NCBI GenBank assembly: GCA_050633705.1
Contig: JBOEGZ010000012.1
Span: 62,001 to 126,000 of the forward strand
Direction: 5' to 3'
Length of the DNA: 64,000 bases
DNA from: JAJFHI01 sp050633705
Lineage (GTDB): Bacteria > Pseudomonadota > Alphaproteobacteria > Rhizobiales > Hyphomicrobiaceae
Shown: positions 50,868 through 60,198 of the stretch, in pieces
Position numbering within the stretch: position 1 is the first letter of the stretch
Layout: every line of letters begins with the position of its first letter
Program-made: the position numbers and the translations under genes
Notes under the pieces: generated by a model
The model's database searches: none
Told to the model about the DNA's origin: nothing
What the model saw: the letters and a program-made list of their open reading frames with translations, nothing else

Positions 50868-51991
50868 TGAGCACGATTGACGAAAAAACACAGAAAAAAC
50901 GTGGCTTGATGGGTCGCTTATTTGGCAAAGCCGATCCAACCCCTGACGACACGCCAACAGACGCAAACGCGGCACAGCAAACGACACTTTCAGAATCCGA
51001 TCAAGCAACCGACATTGCCTCGGTGGATGAACCTAGTGACGTTTCACCACCGCGCGAGCCCGATGCCAAATCGGAGAAAAAAGGATGGTTTCAGCGGCTC
51101 AAAGGTGGTTTGACGAAATCGTCATCAAAACTGTCAGAAGGTATTACCGGCCTTTTTACAAAAGCCAAACTCGATGCTGACACTTTGGACGACTTGGAAG
51201 ATGTGCTGATCCAATCAGATCTTGGCATCGAAACTTCAATGCGCATTACACAAGCCTTATCGAAGGGACGTTATGAAAAGGGCATTGGACAAGACGACGT
51301 TCGCAAGGTTTTGGCTGAGGAAGTGGAGCGTGTGTTAGAGCCCGTTGCCATTCCGTTGAAAGTCAACAAAGACAACAGTCCGCACGTGATCTTGATGGTC
51401 GGTGTCAACGGCACCGGAAAGACGACAACGATTGGCAAGCTGGCTGCGAAATTAAAAAGTGAAGGCCATAAAGTCATGATGGCCGCTGGAGATACGTTTC
51501 GAGCCGCCGCCATCGATCAATTGAAAGTTTGGGGCGAACGGACCAAAACACCAGTGATTTCGCGCGATGTTGGATCAGACGCATCTGGTTTGGTTTACGA
51601 TGCGTTAACAGCTGCGCGTGCAGAAAATTGTGGCGTACTTCTGGTTGATACCGCTGGACGCTTGCAAAATAAAAACGAATTGATGGCAGAACTAGAGAAG
51701 GTCATTCGCGTATTGCGGAAAATTGACGATACGGCGCCGCATGACGTGCTTTTGGTGCTTGATGCAACAACGGGACAAAATGCCCTAGCCCAAGTCGATG
51801 TTTTCCAAGCGCGAGCAGGTGTAACAGGCCTTGTCATGACCAAATTAGATGGCACTGCTCGTGGCGGCATTTTGGTTGCAGTTGCTGCGAAATATGGATT
51901 GCCAGTGCATGCCATTGGTGTTGGAGAGGGGGTGGATGATCTACAACCTTTCAAACCGCAAGAATATGCCCAAGCCCTGGCGCAAATATAG
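50867..51991 (+). CDS. ftsY: Signal recognition particle receptor FtsY
   Basis: A 374-residue SRP receptor GTPase. An acidic A domain (about residues 1-80) is followed by an N domain with LEDVLIQSDLG and a G domain with GVNGTGKTTTIGKLAAKL, GDTFRAAAIDQLKVW, LLVDTAGRL, LDATTGQNAL and TKLDGTARGG. ATG 50867 shares bases with the mtaB stop codon and has AAGGGG upstream. Partner of Ffh. Confidence 0.96.
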   Translation: MSTIDEKTQKKRGLMGRLFGKADPTPDDTPTDANAAQQTTLSESDQATDIASVDEPSDVSPPREPDAKSEKKGWFQRLKGGLTKSSSKLSEGITGLFTKAKLDADTLDDLEDVLIQSDLGIETSMRITQALSKGRYEKGIGQDDVRKVLAEEVERVLEPVAIPLKVNKDNSPHVILMVGVNGTGKTTTIGKLAAKLKSEGHKVMMAAGDTFRAAAIDQLKVWGERTKTPVISRDVGSDASGLVYDALTAARAENCGVLLVDTAGRLQNKNELMAELEKVIRVLRKIDDTAPHDVLLVLDATTGQNALAQVDVFQARAGVTGLVMTKLDGTARGGILVAVAAKYGLPVHAIGVGEGVDDLQPFKPQEYAQALAQI

Positions 51992-52095
51992 TGCAGGGTT
52001 TTCGCTGATGATGTGGCTCGACGGTGTCGGGTTGTTTGGAATGCTGCTGACTTGTTTGATGTGTAGGCGCGTTTAAAAAAAGGACGCTTGAATTT

Positions 52096-52836
52096 ATGAG
52101 CTTGTTGAAACGCATATTTCCATTCACGGCGAAACAGTCGATCAATATTTTGAGCGAGTTTGGGCCCCTTGTGACGATGTTCGTCATGAATGCCGCCTAT
52201 GACATCAACACCGGGACCTGGGCGTTGATTATTACAACCGTTATGGCCATTGCTGTGATGGTTTATATGTTTAGACGCCCACCGATTTTTCCATTGATTG
52301 CTTCAACAGTGACGATCGTGTTTGGCGCGTTGACGATCGTTACAGGTGATCCGATGTGGGTTCAGATCAAAGTCACCATCTTTAATTTGATGTTCGCATT
52401 GTTTTTGTTTGGCGGCCTTTGGTTCGACCGCAATTTCTTCAAGTATGTTTTTGAAGGTACATTTCACTATTCGAAAGAAGGCTGGGACAAATTTACCAAA
52501 AGCTTTGCCTGGTTCTTCGTCTTCACAGCCGTTGCCAATGAGATTGTGCGCCTTTCCTTCGTCGATACAGAAGTTTACAATATTCTCGGTTACGAGATGA
52601 GTGGTGTGAATGTATGGATTTTGTTTAAGATCGCACTGATTATGCCGGCATCTGGGATTTACGCCTGGATGCTCACCCGCATTATGCACAAACATCGTTT
52701 GCCTGATGACGATCAAGCTGCTGGCGATGGGGGCACAGTTCCTGCAGCGACAACTAAAGCAGAACGATTGGCTGCCCCAAAAGTTAGCCATACCGATAAA
52801 GTCATGCGAACAGCGGTTGCGCCGGCCCGATCTTAA
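52096..52836 (+). CDS. YciB/IspZ-family septation protein, copy 1
   Basis: A 246-residue inner-membrane protein with five to six hydrophobic segments, of the YciB (intracellular septation protein A) family, implicated in cell division and envelope synthesis. SEFGPLVTMFVMNAAY and GGLWFDRNFFKYVFEGTFHYSKEGW are typical. The hydrophilic C-terminal 45 residues (Ala/Lys/Pro-rich) are an extra. It follows ftsY, the usual place. A second paralogue begins 95 bases downstream. Confidence 0.88.
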   Translation: MSLLKRIFPFTAKQSINILSEFGPLVTMFVMNAAYDINTGTWALIITTVMAIAVMVYMFRRPPIFPLIASTVTIVFGALTIVTGDPMWVQIKVTIFNLMFALFLFGGLWFDRNFFKYVFEGTFHYSKEGWDKFTKSFAWFFVFTAVANEIVRLSFVDTEVYNILGYEMSGVNVWILFKIALIMPASGIYAWMLTRIMHKHRLPDDDQAAGDGGTVPAATTKAERLAAPKVSHTDKVMRTAVAPARS

Positions 52837-52931
52837 GTTTTGGAAATAAGCCGTTTGTCTGGGTGTTTTAAACGGCAGACAAATCGTCGATATTTCGTTT
52901 CAATGAGGTTCTGACAAGGAATTTTCTGCTC

Positions 52932-53612
52932 GTGTCTGAAATTGAGTCTAGCCGTCAATCAAACGATGCGAAGGTGCCGGTCTCTGAGCAACCGAGTGTT
53001 GAGGATGTAAACTTGGATGTATCTGATGACACGTCTGGCCACACCAAAGATGTCCAAGAGCCGGATCTGGGTCAGCAATTTTTAAAGCTGTTGGTCGAGA
53101 TGGGACCGCTCGTCGTTTTCTTTACAGTCAATGCCTACTTCGGACTCTTCTATGGAACAGCGACATTTATGGTCGCAATCGTAATGTCGCTGATCGCTTC
53201 CAAGATGATTTTCGGTCATATCCCGGTTATGCCATTGGTCACCGCTGCATTCGTTCTTGTGTTGGGTGGTTTTACACTTTGGCTGCAAAATGAAGTGTTC
53301 ATTAAGATCAAACCGACAATCGTCAACACCTTCTTCGCAGTTGTACTCACAGCTGGAATGGTGACGGGGCGGGCACTTCTCAAATATGTTTTCGGCGAGG
53401 TATTCGCGCTGACTGAAGAAGGTTGGCGCAAGTTAACCTGGCGATGGATTGGTTTCTTTCTCTTTTTAGCACTTTTAAATGAATTTATTTGGCGAACACA
53501 AACAACGGATTTTTGGGTTAGTTTCAAGGTGTTCGGAATAATGCCTCTGACACTGGTTTTTGGTGCAGCTCAGATCGGGCTGTTGAAAAGATATGAACTC
53601 AAAACGACGTAG
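52932..53612 (+). CDS. YciB/IspZ-family septation protein, copy 2
   Basis: A 226-residue paralogue of the previous gene. LVEMGPLVVFFTVNAYFGLF, MVTGRALLKYVFGEVFALTE and EGWRKLTWRW align with the same landmarks in copy 1. Here the extra part is N-terminal: about 50 acidic, Ser/Asp-rich residues. The core is closer in length to E. coli YciB. GTG 52932 has AAGGAA upstream. It probably shares the operon with copy 1. Which copy does the YciB job cannot be judged. Confidence 0.86.
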   Translation: MSEIESSRQSNDAKVPVSEQPSVEDVNLDVSDDTSGHTKDVQEPDLGQQFLKLLVEMGPLVVFFTVNAYFGLFYGTATFMVAIVMSLIASKMIFGHIPVMPLVTAAFVLVLGGFTLWLQNEVFIKIKPTIVNTFFAVVLTAGMVTGRALLKYVFGEVFALTEEGWRKLTWRWIGFFLFLALLNEFIWRTQTTDFWVSFKVFGIMPLTLVFGAAQIGLLKRYELKTT

Positions 53613-53853
53613 CTGACCGTCGATTAACTTTATCGCGATGCTGACGATGAGCACGCAGATTGTTTTACGCCAGCTTTGTCTGTTCAATTGGGTTAATATT
53701 CCATTTGTCAATTGTGTGCAATTGTTGTGGACTGTTCCTGCGAACTGCTATTGTGTCTAGAAAAGCCGTTAGTCTTATTCCATTACGGCGAAGTTATATG
53801 TCGGTTTCCCGGCCTGAGATTCTAGAAACACCTGATAGGAACAAGAACAAACT

Positions 53854-54342
53854 ATGTCGACAACAGACTCCTTGACAGCAAAAGAATCAGTGATGGGACT
53901 TGAGAGCTCACCAATACATCTTCTACATCGCGCAGGACAATGTGCAGGCGACATCTTTCAATCCGAAATGTCTTCAGGTGATGTAACACCTCGCCAATAT
54001 GCTGTTTTGGTTACCGTCGCCAACCATGAAGGCTTAAGTCAAACTCAATTGGTTGACCGCACAGGCATTGATCGTTCAACGCTGGCAGATATTGTTCGTC
54101 GTATGATGAAGAAGGGTCTGCTACAACGTCGTCGGACGAAAGAAGATGCTCGCGCATATGCTGTTCGTCTGACCGAAGAAGGCCGCAAGGTTTATGAGAC
54201 AGTGAGTCCGATGGCCAAGCGCGTTGATGATCGTATTTTGGATGTTTTGCCAAGTGTCCAAAGAGAACAGTTCTTGAGAGATCTCAATGTCATTGTGGAA
54301 GCATTGGGCAAAATGGACCGGTCGTCATCGGTAAAAAAATAA
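53854..54342 (+). CDS. MarR-family transcriptional regulator
   Basis: A 162-residue winged-helix regulator. TPRQYAVLVTVANHEGLSQT begins the DNA-binding domain. LVDRTGIDRSTLADIVRRM is the recognition helix and RRRTKEDARAYAVRLTEEG the basic wing with the MarR D-x-R motif. The ligand and targets are unknown. ATG 53854 has only a weak ribosome site; ATG 53893 is a possible alternative. It stands alone before a strong terminator. Confidence 0.9.
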   Translation: MSTTDSLTAKESVMGLESSPIHLLHRAGQCAGDIFQSEMSSGDVTPRQYAVLVTVANHEGLSQTQLVDRTGIDRSTLADIVRRMMKKGLLQRRRTKEDARAYAVRLTEEGRKVYETVSPMAKRVDDRILDVLPSVQREQFLRDLNVIVEALGKMDRSSSVKK

Positions 54343-54367
54343 AGCCTCAACATTGTTTTGGGCGATA

Positions 54368-54413
54368 AGACGAGAAAAGGGGTGATAGTTCATTATCACC
54401 CCTCGTCTATTTG
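54368..54413. terminator. Intrinsic terminator between marR and asd
   Basis: GGGGTGATA (54379-54387) pairs with TATCACCCC (54394-54402), extended by AGACGA (54368-54373) with TCGTCT (54403-54408). ATTTGT follows. It can serve both convergent genes. Confidence 0.8.
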
Positions 54414-54435
54414 TCGTTCGACTACTGCTTAAATT

Positions 54436-55464
54436 TCAAGCTGCCTTTTTGATCAAATTGCGGTTGATCATAAGTTCGGCAATTTGAACTGTGTTGAGCG
54501 CTGCCCCTTTGAGCAGATTGTCTGAGACCACCCACATGGCCAAGCCATTGTCGACGGTCGGATCGCTGCGCAATCGTGAAACGTAGGTTGCAAATTCACC
54601 GGCTGCATCAACCGGGGTGACGTAACCACCTGGCTCTCGTTTGTCGACAACCATAACGCCCGGGGCTGTGCGAAGGGCTTCTTGTGCGGCTTCCGGCGAC
54701 AACTCGCGTTCAAACTCAATATTTACAGCTTCTGAATGGCTTACGAAGACTGGGACGCGGACGCACGTTGCCGTCAGCTTAATTTTCGGATCGAGAATCT
54801 TTTTTGTCTCGACGACCATTTTCCATTCTTCCTTCGTAAAGCCGTCTTCCATAAACACGTCGATATGCGGAATGCAGTTGAACGCAATTTGTTTAGGGAA
54901 GATTTCGGCTTCTTTTTCTTGGCCCGGCACGTACATGCCTTTGGTTTGATGCCACAGCTCGTCCATGGCTGATTTTCCAGCCCCGGAAACGGACTGGTAT
55001 GTAGATACGACGACACGCTTGATCCGCGTCAGATCGTGGAGCGGTTTCAGGGCGACAACGAGTTGAGCCGTTGAACAGTTAGGGTTGGCAACGATTCCCT
55101 TCTTGGAAAAGTCAGCAACGGCGTCGGGGTTGACTTCAGGTACGATCAACGGAACATCAGGATCTGTGCGCCATGCAGACGAGTTGTCGATGACAACAGC
55201 GCCTTTGGCTGCAATCTTCGGGCTCCATTCTTTCGAAACTGTCCCACCAGCCGACATCAAGCAGAAATCAACTTTCGAAAAATCGAACTGCTCAAGATCT
55301 TCACATTTTAAGACGGCATCGCCGCATGTCACTTCTTTACCGAGCGAGCGGCGTGAGGCGACAGCATAGACCTTGTCGATCGGGAATTCTCTCTCGACCA
55401 GCACGTTCATAATTTCCCGGCCCACATTGCCGGTGGCGCCAACAACGGCGATATTATAACCCAT
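54436..55464 (-). CDS. asd: Aspartate-semialdehyde dehydrogenase
   Basis: A 342-residue NADP enzyme at the branch to lysine, threonine, methionine and diaminopimelate. VVGATGNVGREIMNVL is the NADP loop. The catalytic cysteine is in VANPNCSTAQLVVAL (about residue 130), and the histidine lies in VFVSHSEAVNIEFE. ATG 55462-55464 has AAGGAA upstream; a longer reading adds 18 unrelated residues. leuCD genes often lie nearby in relatives but are absent here. Confidence 0.96.
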   Translation of the reverse strand: MGYNIAVVGATGNVGREIMNVLVEREFPIDKVYAVASRRSLGKEVTCGDAVLKCEDLEQFDFSKVDFCLMSAGGTVSKEWSPKIAAKGAVVIDNSSAWRTDPDVPLIVPEVNPDAVADFSKKGIVANPNCSTAQLVVALKPLHDLTRIKRVVVSTYQSVSGAGKSAMDELWHQTKGMYVPGQEKEAEIFPKQIAFNCIPHIDVFMEDGFTKEEWKMVVETKKILDPKIKLTATCVRVPVFVSHSEAVNIEFERELSPEAAQEALRTAPGVMVVDKREPGGYVTPVDAAGEFATYVSRLRSDPTVDNGLAMWVVSDNLLKGAALNTVQIAELMINRNLIKKAA

Positions 55465-55771
55465 AGTGAATTCCTTAAATTCTGTTTGCTCACACGGATA
55501 TGAGCTCTCAAGCTCCAAAAAAGACCCGTACGATAAAATTCTTAAGCGCCCAGTTACGCGTGCTGGCGCCCAGTTTCAAGAAACTTTCGAGAAATCAGGT
55601 GGTGTCAGCGGCAATCTGACGTTGCTTGGAAGCGAGAGTTGGTAATTTTTGGGGCAGAATGAGGCCAGTGCGTGAGACGAACGTGATCACTGTGAACGAG
55701 GAAGCCGAAGCGATTCCACGGGGCCCAAATTTTCCATGGGAGCCAATTCCAGCACTATGCAGGACGACTAT
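55465..55771. other. Intergenic region upstream of asd
   Basis: A 307-base gap with no gene I can support. GCGCCCAGTT occurs twice (about 55547 and 55565). A 65-codon open frame on the plus strand has no recognisable motif. Confidence 0.4.
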
Positions 55772-56896
55772 TCAGGCAGATTGGGCCGCATGGTCTGGAT
55801 GCGACAATGCGTTCAGCTCGTGAACGCGAGCCTGGAACGTGACGCGCAATGCTTCGTCGATGTCTGCCAGATCTTCTGTCACGATCTCTCCGATTGGATC
55901 AGGAAAGATGAATTTATCCGGCCCGCTGACACCCGGTATGAAATCGAACAAGCGACCCCTCTGCTCGCGATCATAGTAGATCGAAACGCGTCCGATGTAG
56001 TCGCGGGAATGTACATTGTCGATGGCTTCAAATTGTGTGGAGTCGTCACATAGATAAGCGAGCCGTCGTCGAATGTAAGCCATCAGTCCTAATTCGCGAT
56101 CCGATGTTTGCACGCGCTGGCCGATATTATGCAATGAAACTGGCCCACCACCGCCTTCGCCCGGATCGGATTTCAGACGTTGTGCCACGGGTAGGATGAG
56201 ACTTTCTTCAAAAGCGGTTTGAATGATTTTGGCATAGTGCGTTTCAATCGCTTCTTTTGAAACGCCATTAAGACCTACTTTGCTGAGCGCAAAGCGACAA
56301 AACGCTTCAGTCGGGCCTTTTGCTTCTTCCACCAGTGCCGTACGCAATCGTTTTGATATAATCTGTAGGTGTGCGGTTTCTGCGATCGTGTCTGGATCAA
56401 AATGGGCTTCGGTTATTCGAAGGATACTCTCCAGTACTTCGTCGGTCACGCCATCAAGTGCGATGGTTTCAAGATCAAAGCTTAAATAGGGTTCAGCGTC
56501 GAGTTTGCCTGGCTCATCTGAATCCACGTAAAGATGATAAACGATGCCATTCGTAAGGATTGCGAGTTTAACGGGCGGTTGGCTATTGAAGTATTTCGCA
56601 AGCGCTGGGAAATGTGCCGTTAAATCGCTGCCAACAGTGGCGCAATCAACGGCGATAACCGGGTTGCCGTCGTCAAGTACCGCGAGGTCTGTCGTAACAG
56701 GTGTGCCATCAATTCCAGTTGCGACATGTTTTGGATAAACGGCGTATGGATTTGCGTAGTCGTAGCCAAGCAGGCCAAGGAACGGCAACACAAGATAAAG
56801 CTTGGTGCATTCCTGGTTGGTGCATGCCGGCATCAAACCAGTAGAGCGTTTGGCGAGAGCCGATAGGCCGGTGCGCAGTTCGCTAGCTTTCGTCAT
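55772..56896 (-). CDS. HsdR-N-like (type I restriction N-terminal) protein with degenerate active site
   Basis: A 374-residue protein of the stand-alone family that resembles the nuclease domain of type I restriction HsdR. LVLPFLGLLGYDYANPYAVYP, FPALAKYFNSQPPVKLAILT and NGIVYHLYVDSD fit the family in order. The nuclease motif, normally D...(I/V)ECK, reads TTDLAVL...VIAVDCATVG, so the catalytic lysine is replaced by Ala. The enzyme is probably not a nuclease. There are no hsdM or hsdS neighbours. ATG 56894-56896 has a weak GGA site. Confidence 0.75.
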   Translation of the reverse strand: MTKASELRTGLSALAKRSTGLMPACTNQECTKLYLVLPFLGLLGYDYANPYAVYPKHVATGIDGTPVTTDLAVLDDGNPVIAVDCATVGSDLTAHFPALAKYFNSQPPVKLAILTNGIVYHLYVDSDEPGKLDAEPYLSFDLETIALDGVTDEVLESILRITEAHFDPDTIAETAHLQIISKRLRTALVEEAKGPTEAFCRFALSKVGLNGVSKEAIETHYAKIIQTAFEESLILPVAQRLKSDPGEGGGGPVSLHNIGQRVQTSDRELGLMAYIRRRLAYLCDDSTQFEAIDNVHSRDYIGRVSIYYDREQRGRLFDFIPGVSGPDKFIFPDPIGEIVTEDLADIDEALRVTFQARVHELNALSHPDHAAQSA

Positions 56897-57208
56897 TTCC
56901 AATTACTTTCCCAAACGTGCCCGAAGGTCGCTTCATTCTTTATGCGACGCCGCAAAAGAGTGAATAATCCGAATCACTTACAGTTTCTCATGGCTGGTGG
57001 GGTGTGCGAACCCACAGCAAGGGAGAGAGAGAACTCGGTTGGGGAAAGCTTGTGAAGAGCTGTGAACAACTAGGAAATACGGGCTTCCAACTGTTTTCAA
57101 TTGTTATTTCAGTTGCTGACCGTCTCAAGGAAAAGCACTTAAAACAGAGTAATTGTGATGCTGAGAGGGCAAATTCGCGCCACTCTCAGCAGATTTTGGC
57201 GTGCTCGA
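56897..57208. other. Intergenic region between leuB and the HsdR-N-like gene
   Basis: A 312-base gap. GCTGAGAG (57160-57167) pairs with CTCTCAGC (57183-57190) just past the leuB stop codon, but no T-run follows on the minus strand, so termination is uncertain. No gene is seen. Confidence 0.45.
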
Positions 57209-58324
57209 TTAGGCAGCGAGCTTGACGAGTTCGGCCAAAATGGCGTCACCCATGCCATCTGTTCCGACTTGTGTCATGCCGTCTTGCATGATGTCGCCGG
57301 TCCGCAAACCGCTTTCGAGAACTTTCGCAATCGCTGCATCAACAAGATCAGCTTCTGGCGCCATATCGAGCGAGTAACGCAGGGCCATCGCAAAACTGGC
57401 AATTGTGGCGATCGGATTGGCGAGGTTTTGCCCGGCGATGTCAGGTGCTGAGCCATGGACGGGTTCGTAGAGCGCTTTACGACGACCGGTATTGGCGTCA
57501 GGAGCGCCAAGCGACGCCGATGGCAACATGCCAAGAGAACCCGTTAGCATCGCAGCCGCATCCGACAGCACATCGCCAAATAGATTGTCCGTTACAATAA
57601 CGTCGAATTGTTTTGGATTGCGCACCAATTGCATGGCGCAATTGTCAGCCAAGATGTGTTCAAGTTCGACGTCACCCCCGTCCGACTTGTGAGTTTGGGT
57701 CACAACTTCGTTCCACAACACGCCGGTGCGCATGACGTTTCTTTTTTCAGCAGAATGCAGTTTTTTGTTGCGTTTTCTCGCTAGATCTATGGCGACGCGC
57801 GTGATGCGTTGAATCTCACTTGTTGTGTATAGGGTCGTGTCAACAGCGCGCTTTTCTCCATTCTCCAGCGTTACGACTTCCTTTGGTTCGCCAAAGTATG
57901 TGCCGCCTGTTAATTCGCGCACGATAAGTATATCGAGACCTTCAACTAGTTCACGTTTCAATGACGATGCATCTGCCAGCGCCGGGTAGCAAATTGCTGG
58001 GCGGAGATTGGCGAACAGATCGAGGTCTTTTCTCAAACGCAAAAGACCAGCCTCGGGGCGGATTTCGTAAGGAACGTCATCCCATTTCGGTCCGCCAACT
58101 GCCCCAAAGATAATGGCATCGGCGGCGTTGGCTTTTGCCATCGTCTCATCCGTGACGGCAACGTTGTGAGCATCGATGCAGGCGCCACCGACAAGGTCGG
58201 ACTCGGATGCAAATGTATTGTCGCCATTGCGATCGTTGAAAAATGCGATCACACGTTCGACTTGGGCCATGGCTTCCACACCAATGCCATCCCCAGGCAG
58301 CAACAGCAGGTTATGCATCGTCAT
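57209..58324 (-). CDS. leuB: 3-isopropylmalate dehydrogenase
   Basis: A 371-residue NAD enzyme of leucine synthesis. LLLLPGDGIGVEAM, IIFGAVGGPKWDD and LRLRKDLDLFANLRPA open the family pattern. RELTGGTYFG and VTDNLFGDVLSDAAAML carry substrate and metal residues. YEPVHGSAPDIAGQNLANP is the NAD site. Two adjacent ATG starts (58324 and 58318) are possible; GGAA precedes the first. leuC and leuD are not adjacent. Confidence 0.97.
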   Translation of the reverse strand: MTMHNLLLLPGDGIGVEAMAQVERVIAFFNDRNGDNTFASESDLVGGACIDAHNVAVTDETMAKANAADAIIFGAVGGPKWDDVPYEIRPEAGLLRLRKDLDLFANLRPAICYPALADASSLKRELVEGLDILIVRELTGGTYFGEPKEVVTLENGEKRAVDTTLYTTSEIQRITRVAIDLARKRNKKLHSAEKRNVMRTGVLWNEVVTQTHKSDGGDVELEHILADNCAMQLVRNPKQFDVIVTDNLFGDVLSDAAAMLTGSLGMLPSASLGAPDANTGRRKALYEPVHGSAPDIAGQNLANPIATIASFAMALRYSLDMAPEADLVDAAIAKVLESGLRTGDIMQDGMTQVGTDGMGDAILAELVKLAA

Positions 58325-58414
58325 TGTTGTTCATTCCGTTTTATTTTCGCCCAGCACGTCCAGCGCGGCGATGTTGATCATTTCGTGTTGTAAGCTTCGC
58401 ACAGATCTTGTCGG

Positions 58415-59041
58415 TTACGATCCATTGTCGAGGTCTTGGCGGTCCATCACGCTTCCATCTTCATTTAAGCGATAGACAATTGGCACACCGGTTGCGACCT
58501 CCTGAGCCAGAATTTCTTCAGGCGTGAAATCTTGAAGGTGTTTGATCAAGGCACGCAGAGAGTTTCCGTGAGCAGCGATGACAACATTGCGGCCAGTCTT
58601 AAGCAGCGGCCAGATTTCGCTTGTGTAATAAGGCACAACGCGGTCGCCGGTGTCTTTAAGGCTTTCCCCGCCAGGTGGGCGGACATCATAACTGCGGCGC
58701 CATTCATGGATTTGTTCTTTGCCCCATTTCTCAGCGGCGTCAGCCTTGTTCAGGCCTGCGAGATCACCATAATCACGTTCATTGAGGGCTTGGTTTCGGA
58801 TCGTTTTAAGATCGCCCTGGCCAAGCTCGGATAGCATCAATTCAAGTGTGTGGTTGGCGCGTTTCAACACGCTCGTGAAAGCGATATCAAATTTTAAGTC
58901 GCGTTCTTTGAGGAGTTTGCCCGCTCGCGTTGCTTCGCGAATCCCAAGTTCTGTTAGGCCCGGATCGCGCCACCCCGTAAACAAGTTTTTTTCATTCCAT
59001 TCGCTTTGGCCATGACGAACCAGCACAAGAACGTTTTCCAT
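58415..59041 (-). CDS. gpmA: 2,3-bisphosphoglycerate-dependent phosphoglycerate mutase
   Basis: A 208-residue glycolytic mutase that interconverts 3- and 2-phosphoglycerate. The phospho-histidine motif LVRHGQSEWNEKNLFTGW is at residues 6-23. NERDYGDLAGLNK, RPPGGESLKDT and VVIAAHGNSLRALIKHL (second catalytic histidine) follow. It is shorter than the E. coli enzyme, as is common for the alphaproteobacterial form. ATG 59039-59041 was chosen; an in-frame TTG 18 bases upstream is possible. Confidence 0.95.
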   Translation of the reverse strand: MENVLVLVRHGQSEWNEKNLFTGWRDPGLTELGIREATRAGKLLKERDLKFDIAFTSVLKRANHTLELMLSELGQGDLKTIRNQALNERDYGDLAGLNKADAAEKWGKEQIHEWRRSYDVRPPGGESLKDTGDRVVPYYTSEIWPLLKTGRNVVIAAHGNSLRALIKHLQDFTPEEILAQEVATGVPIVYRLNEDGSVMDRQDLDNGS

Positions 59042-59113
59042 CGTCAGTCGTTTCCTCAAAGTGCAAATAAAAAGATGTTCGTTTCCGCAGCGGTGTGCCG
59101 CAAAGGCACGCTG

Positions 59114-59920
59114 CTAAATCCCGAGAACGTTTTTCATTGAAAAGAGACCTGGACCTTTTCCCTGTCCCCAAAGTGCGGCTTTGACAGCGCCCCTGGCGAA
59201 AATCGATCGATCCCCTGCCATGTGCGTCAGTTCAATGCGCTCGCCGTCACCGGCGAAGATCACAGTGTGATCGCCGACGACAGAGCCACCGCGTAAGGCT
59301 TGCAGGCCAATGGTGCCGCGTTTGCGTTCACCGGTAATTCCGTCGCGAGCACGAACGGCCTTCTCAGATAGTGAGATGTCGCGCCCTTTTGCTGCAGCAT
59401 CTGCGAGCATTAGCGCTGTTCCCGATGGCGCATCGACTTTATGTCGGTGGTGCATTTCAACAATCTCGATATCGAAATCTTCATCCAACGCGGCAGCTAC
59501 TTTTTCCGTCAGTGCTGTGAGTAGATTGACGCCCAGGCTCATGTTGCCAGCTTTAACAATGGTTGCGTGTCGCGCTGCTGCCTCGATTGCGGCTTCGTCT
59601 TGGGCGCTAAACCCGGTCGTTCCGATGATGTGGACAATACGGGCGTTGGCTGCAAGACCAGCAAATTCAACGCTCGCTTTCGGAGTGGTAAAATCGAGAA
59701 TTGCGTCAACCTTGGTGCAAAGCTCCAAGGCATCGCTTGTTACAACCGTGCCGATTTCCCCGATACCGGCCAGGATACCAAGATCGCTGCCTAAAGCTGG
59801 ATTGCCGTCAGGTTCGATGCCGCCGGCGATCGTACAGCCATTTTGCGCGTTGACCGCATTTAACAGTGCGCGCCCCATACGGCCAGCAGCGCCCATCACG
59901 GCAATTCGAATATCACTCAT
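59114..59920 (-). CDS. dapB: 4-hydroxy-tetrahydrodipicolinate reductase
   Basis: A 268-residue reductase of lysine and diaminopimelate synthesis. AVMGAAGRMGRALL is the nucleotide loop, and DAILDFTTPKAS and HIIGTTGFS follow. VEMHHRHKVDAPSGTALMLA holds the catalytic His/Lys and substrate loop. ATG 59918-59920 has GAGG upstream; an in-frame extension to 60097 shows no family similarity. It lies 72 bases before gpmA on the same strand, likely an operon. Confidence 0.96.
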   Translation of the reverse strand: MSDIRIAVMGAAGRMGRALLNAVNAQNGCTIAGGIEPDGNPALGSDLGILAGIGEIGTVVTSDALELCTKVDAILDFTTPKASVEFAGLAANARIVHIIGTTGFSAQDEAAIEAAARHATIVKAGNMSLGVNLLTALTEKVAAALDEDFDIEIVEMHHRHKVDAPSGTALMLADAAAKGRDISLSEKAVRARDGITGERKRGTIGLQALRGGSVVGDHTVIFAGDGERIELTHMAGDRSIFARGAVKAALWGQGKGPGLFSMKNVLGI

Positions 59921-60198
59921 GTCAGACCTCAGAACGCTCAACGGATGTTGAGCAAAGGAGGAACGGCGATCCTGTTTGACTGAGAAAGTTTTGAAGTCCG
60001 CCAGTCCGGGTAATAGGCAGCGATTTCGGTCCAGCGAACAGGCACCGAAGGGCCGCTGCCCTTTGTAAGTGTGACGGGGTATACCAACAGTGGGCAAAGA
60101 CTGGAACCCATGGAGGGGCTGGTTTTGGTTGAATATCGAGAACAGGAGAAAACCACGTTGTTTTGCCCCCTTAAACGGGCTCGAAAATCATCAACGGC

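Noticed and set aside
51849..52076. Open frame overlapping the end of ftsY, ending with a short hydrophobic peptide
   Set aside because: Most of it is out-of-frame ftsY. The unique part is about 25 residues with no supporting ribosome site.
55626..55823. 65-codon open frame beginning after TTTTTGGGGCAGA, similar to the lolA ribosome site
   Set aside because: No recognisable protein motif, and it overlaps the end of the HsdR-N-like gene on the other strand. The similar leader is probably chance.
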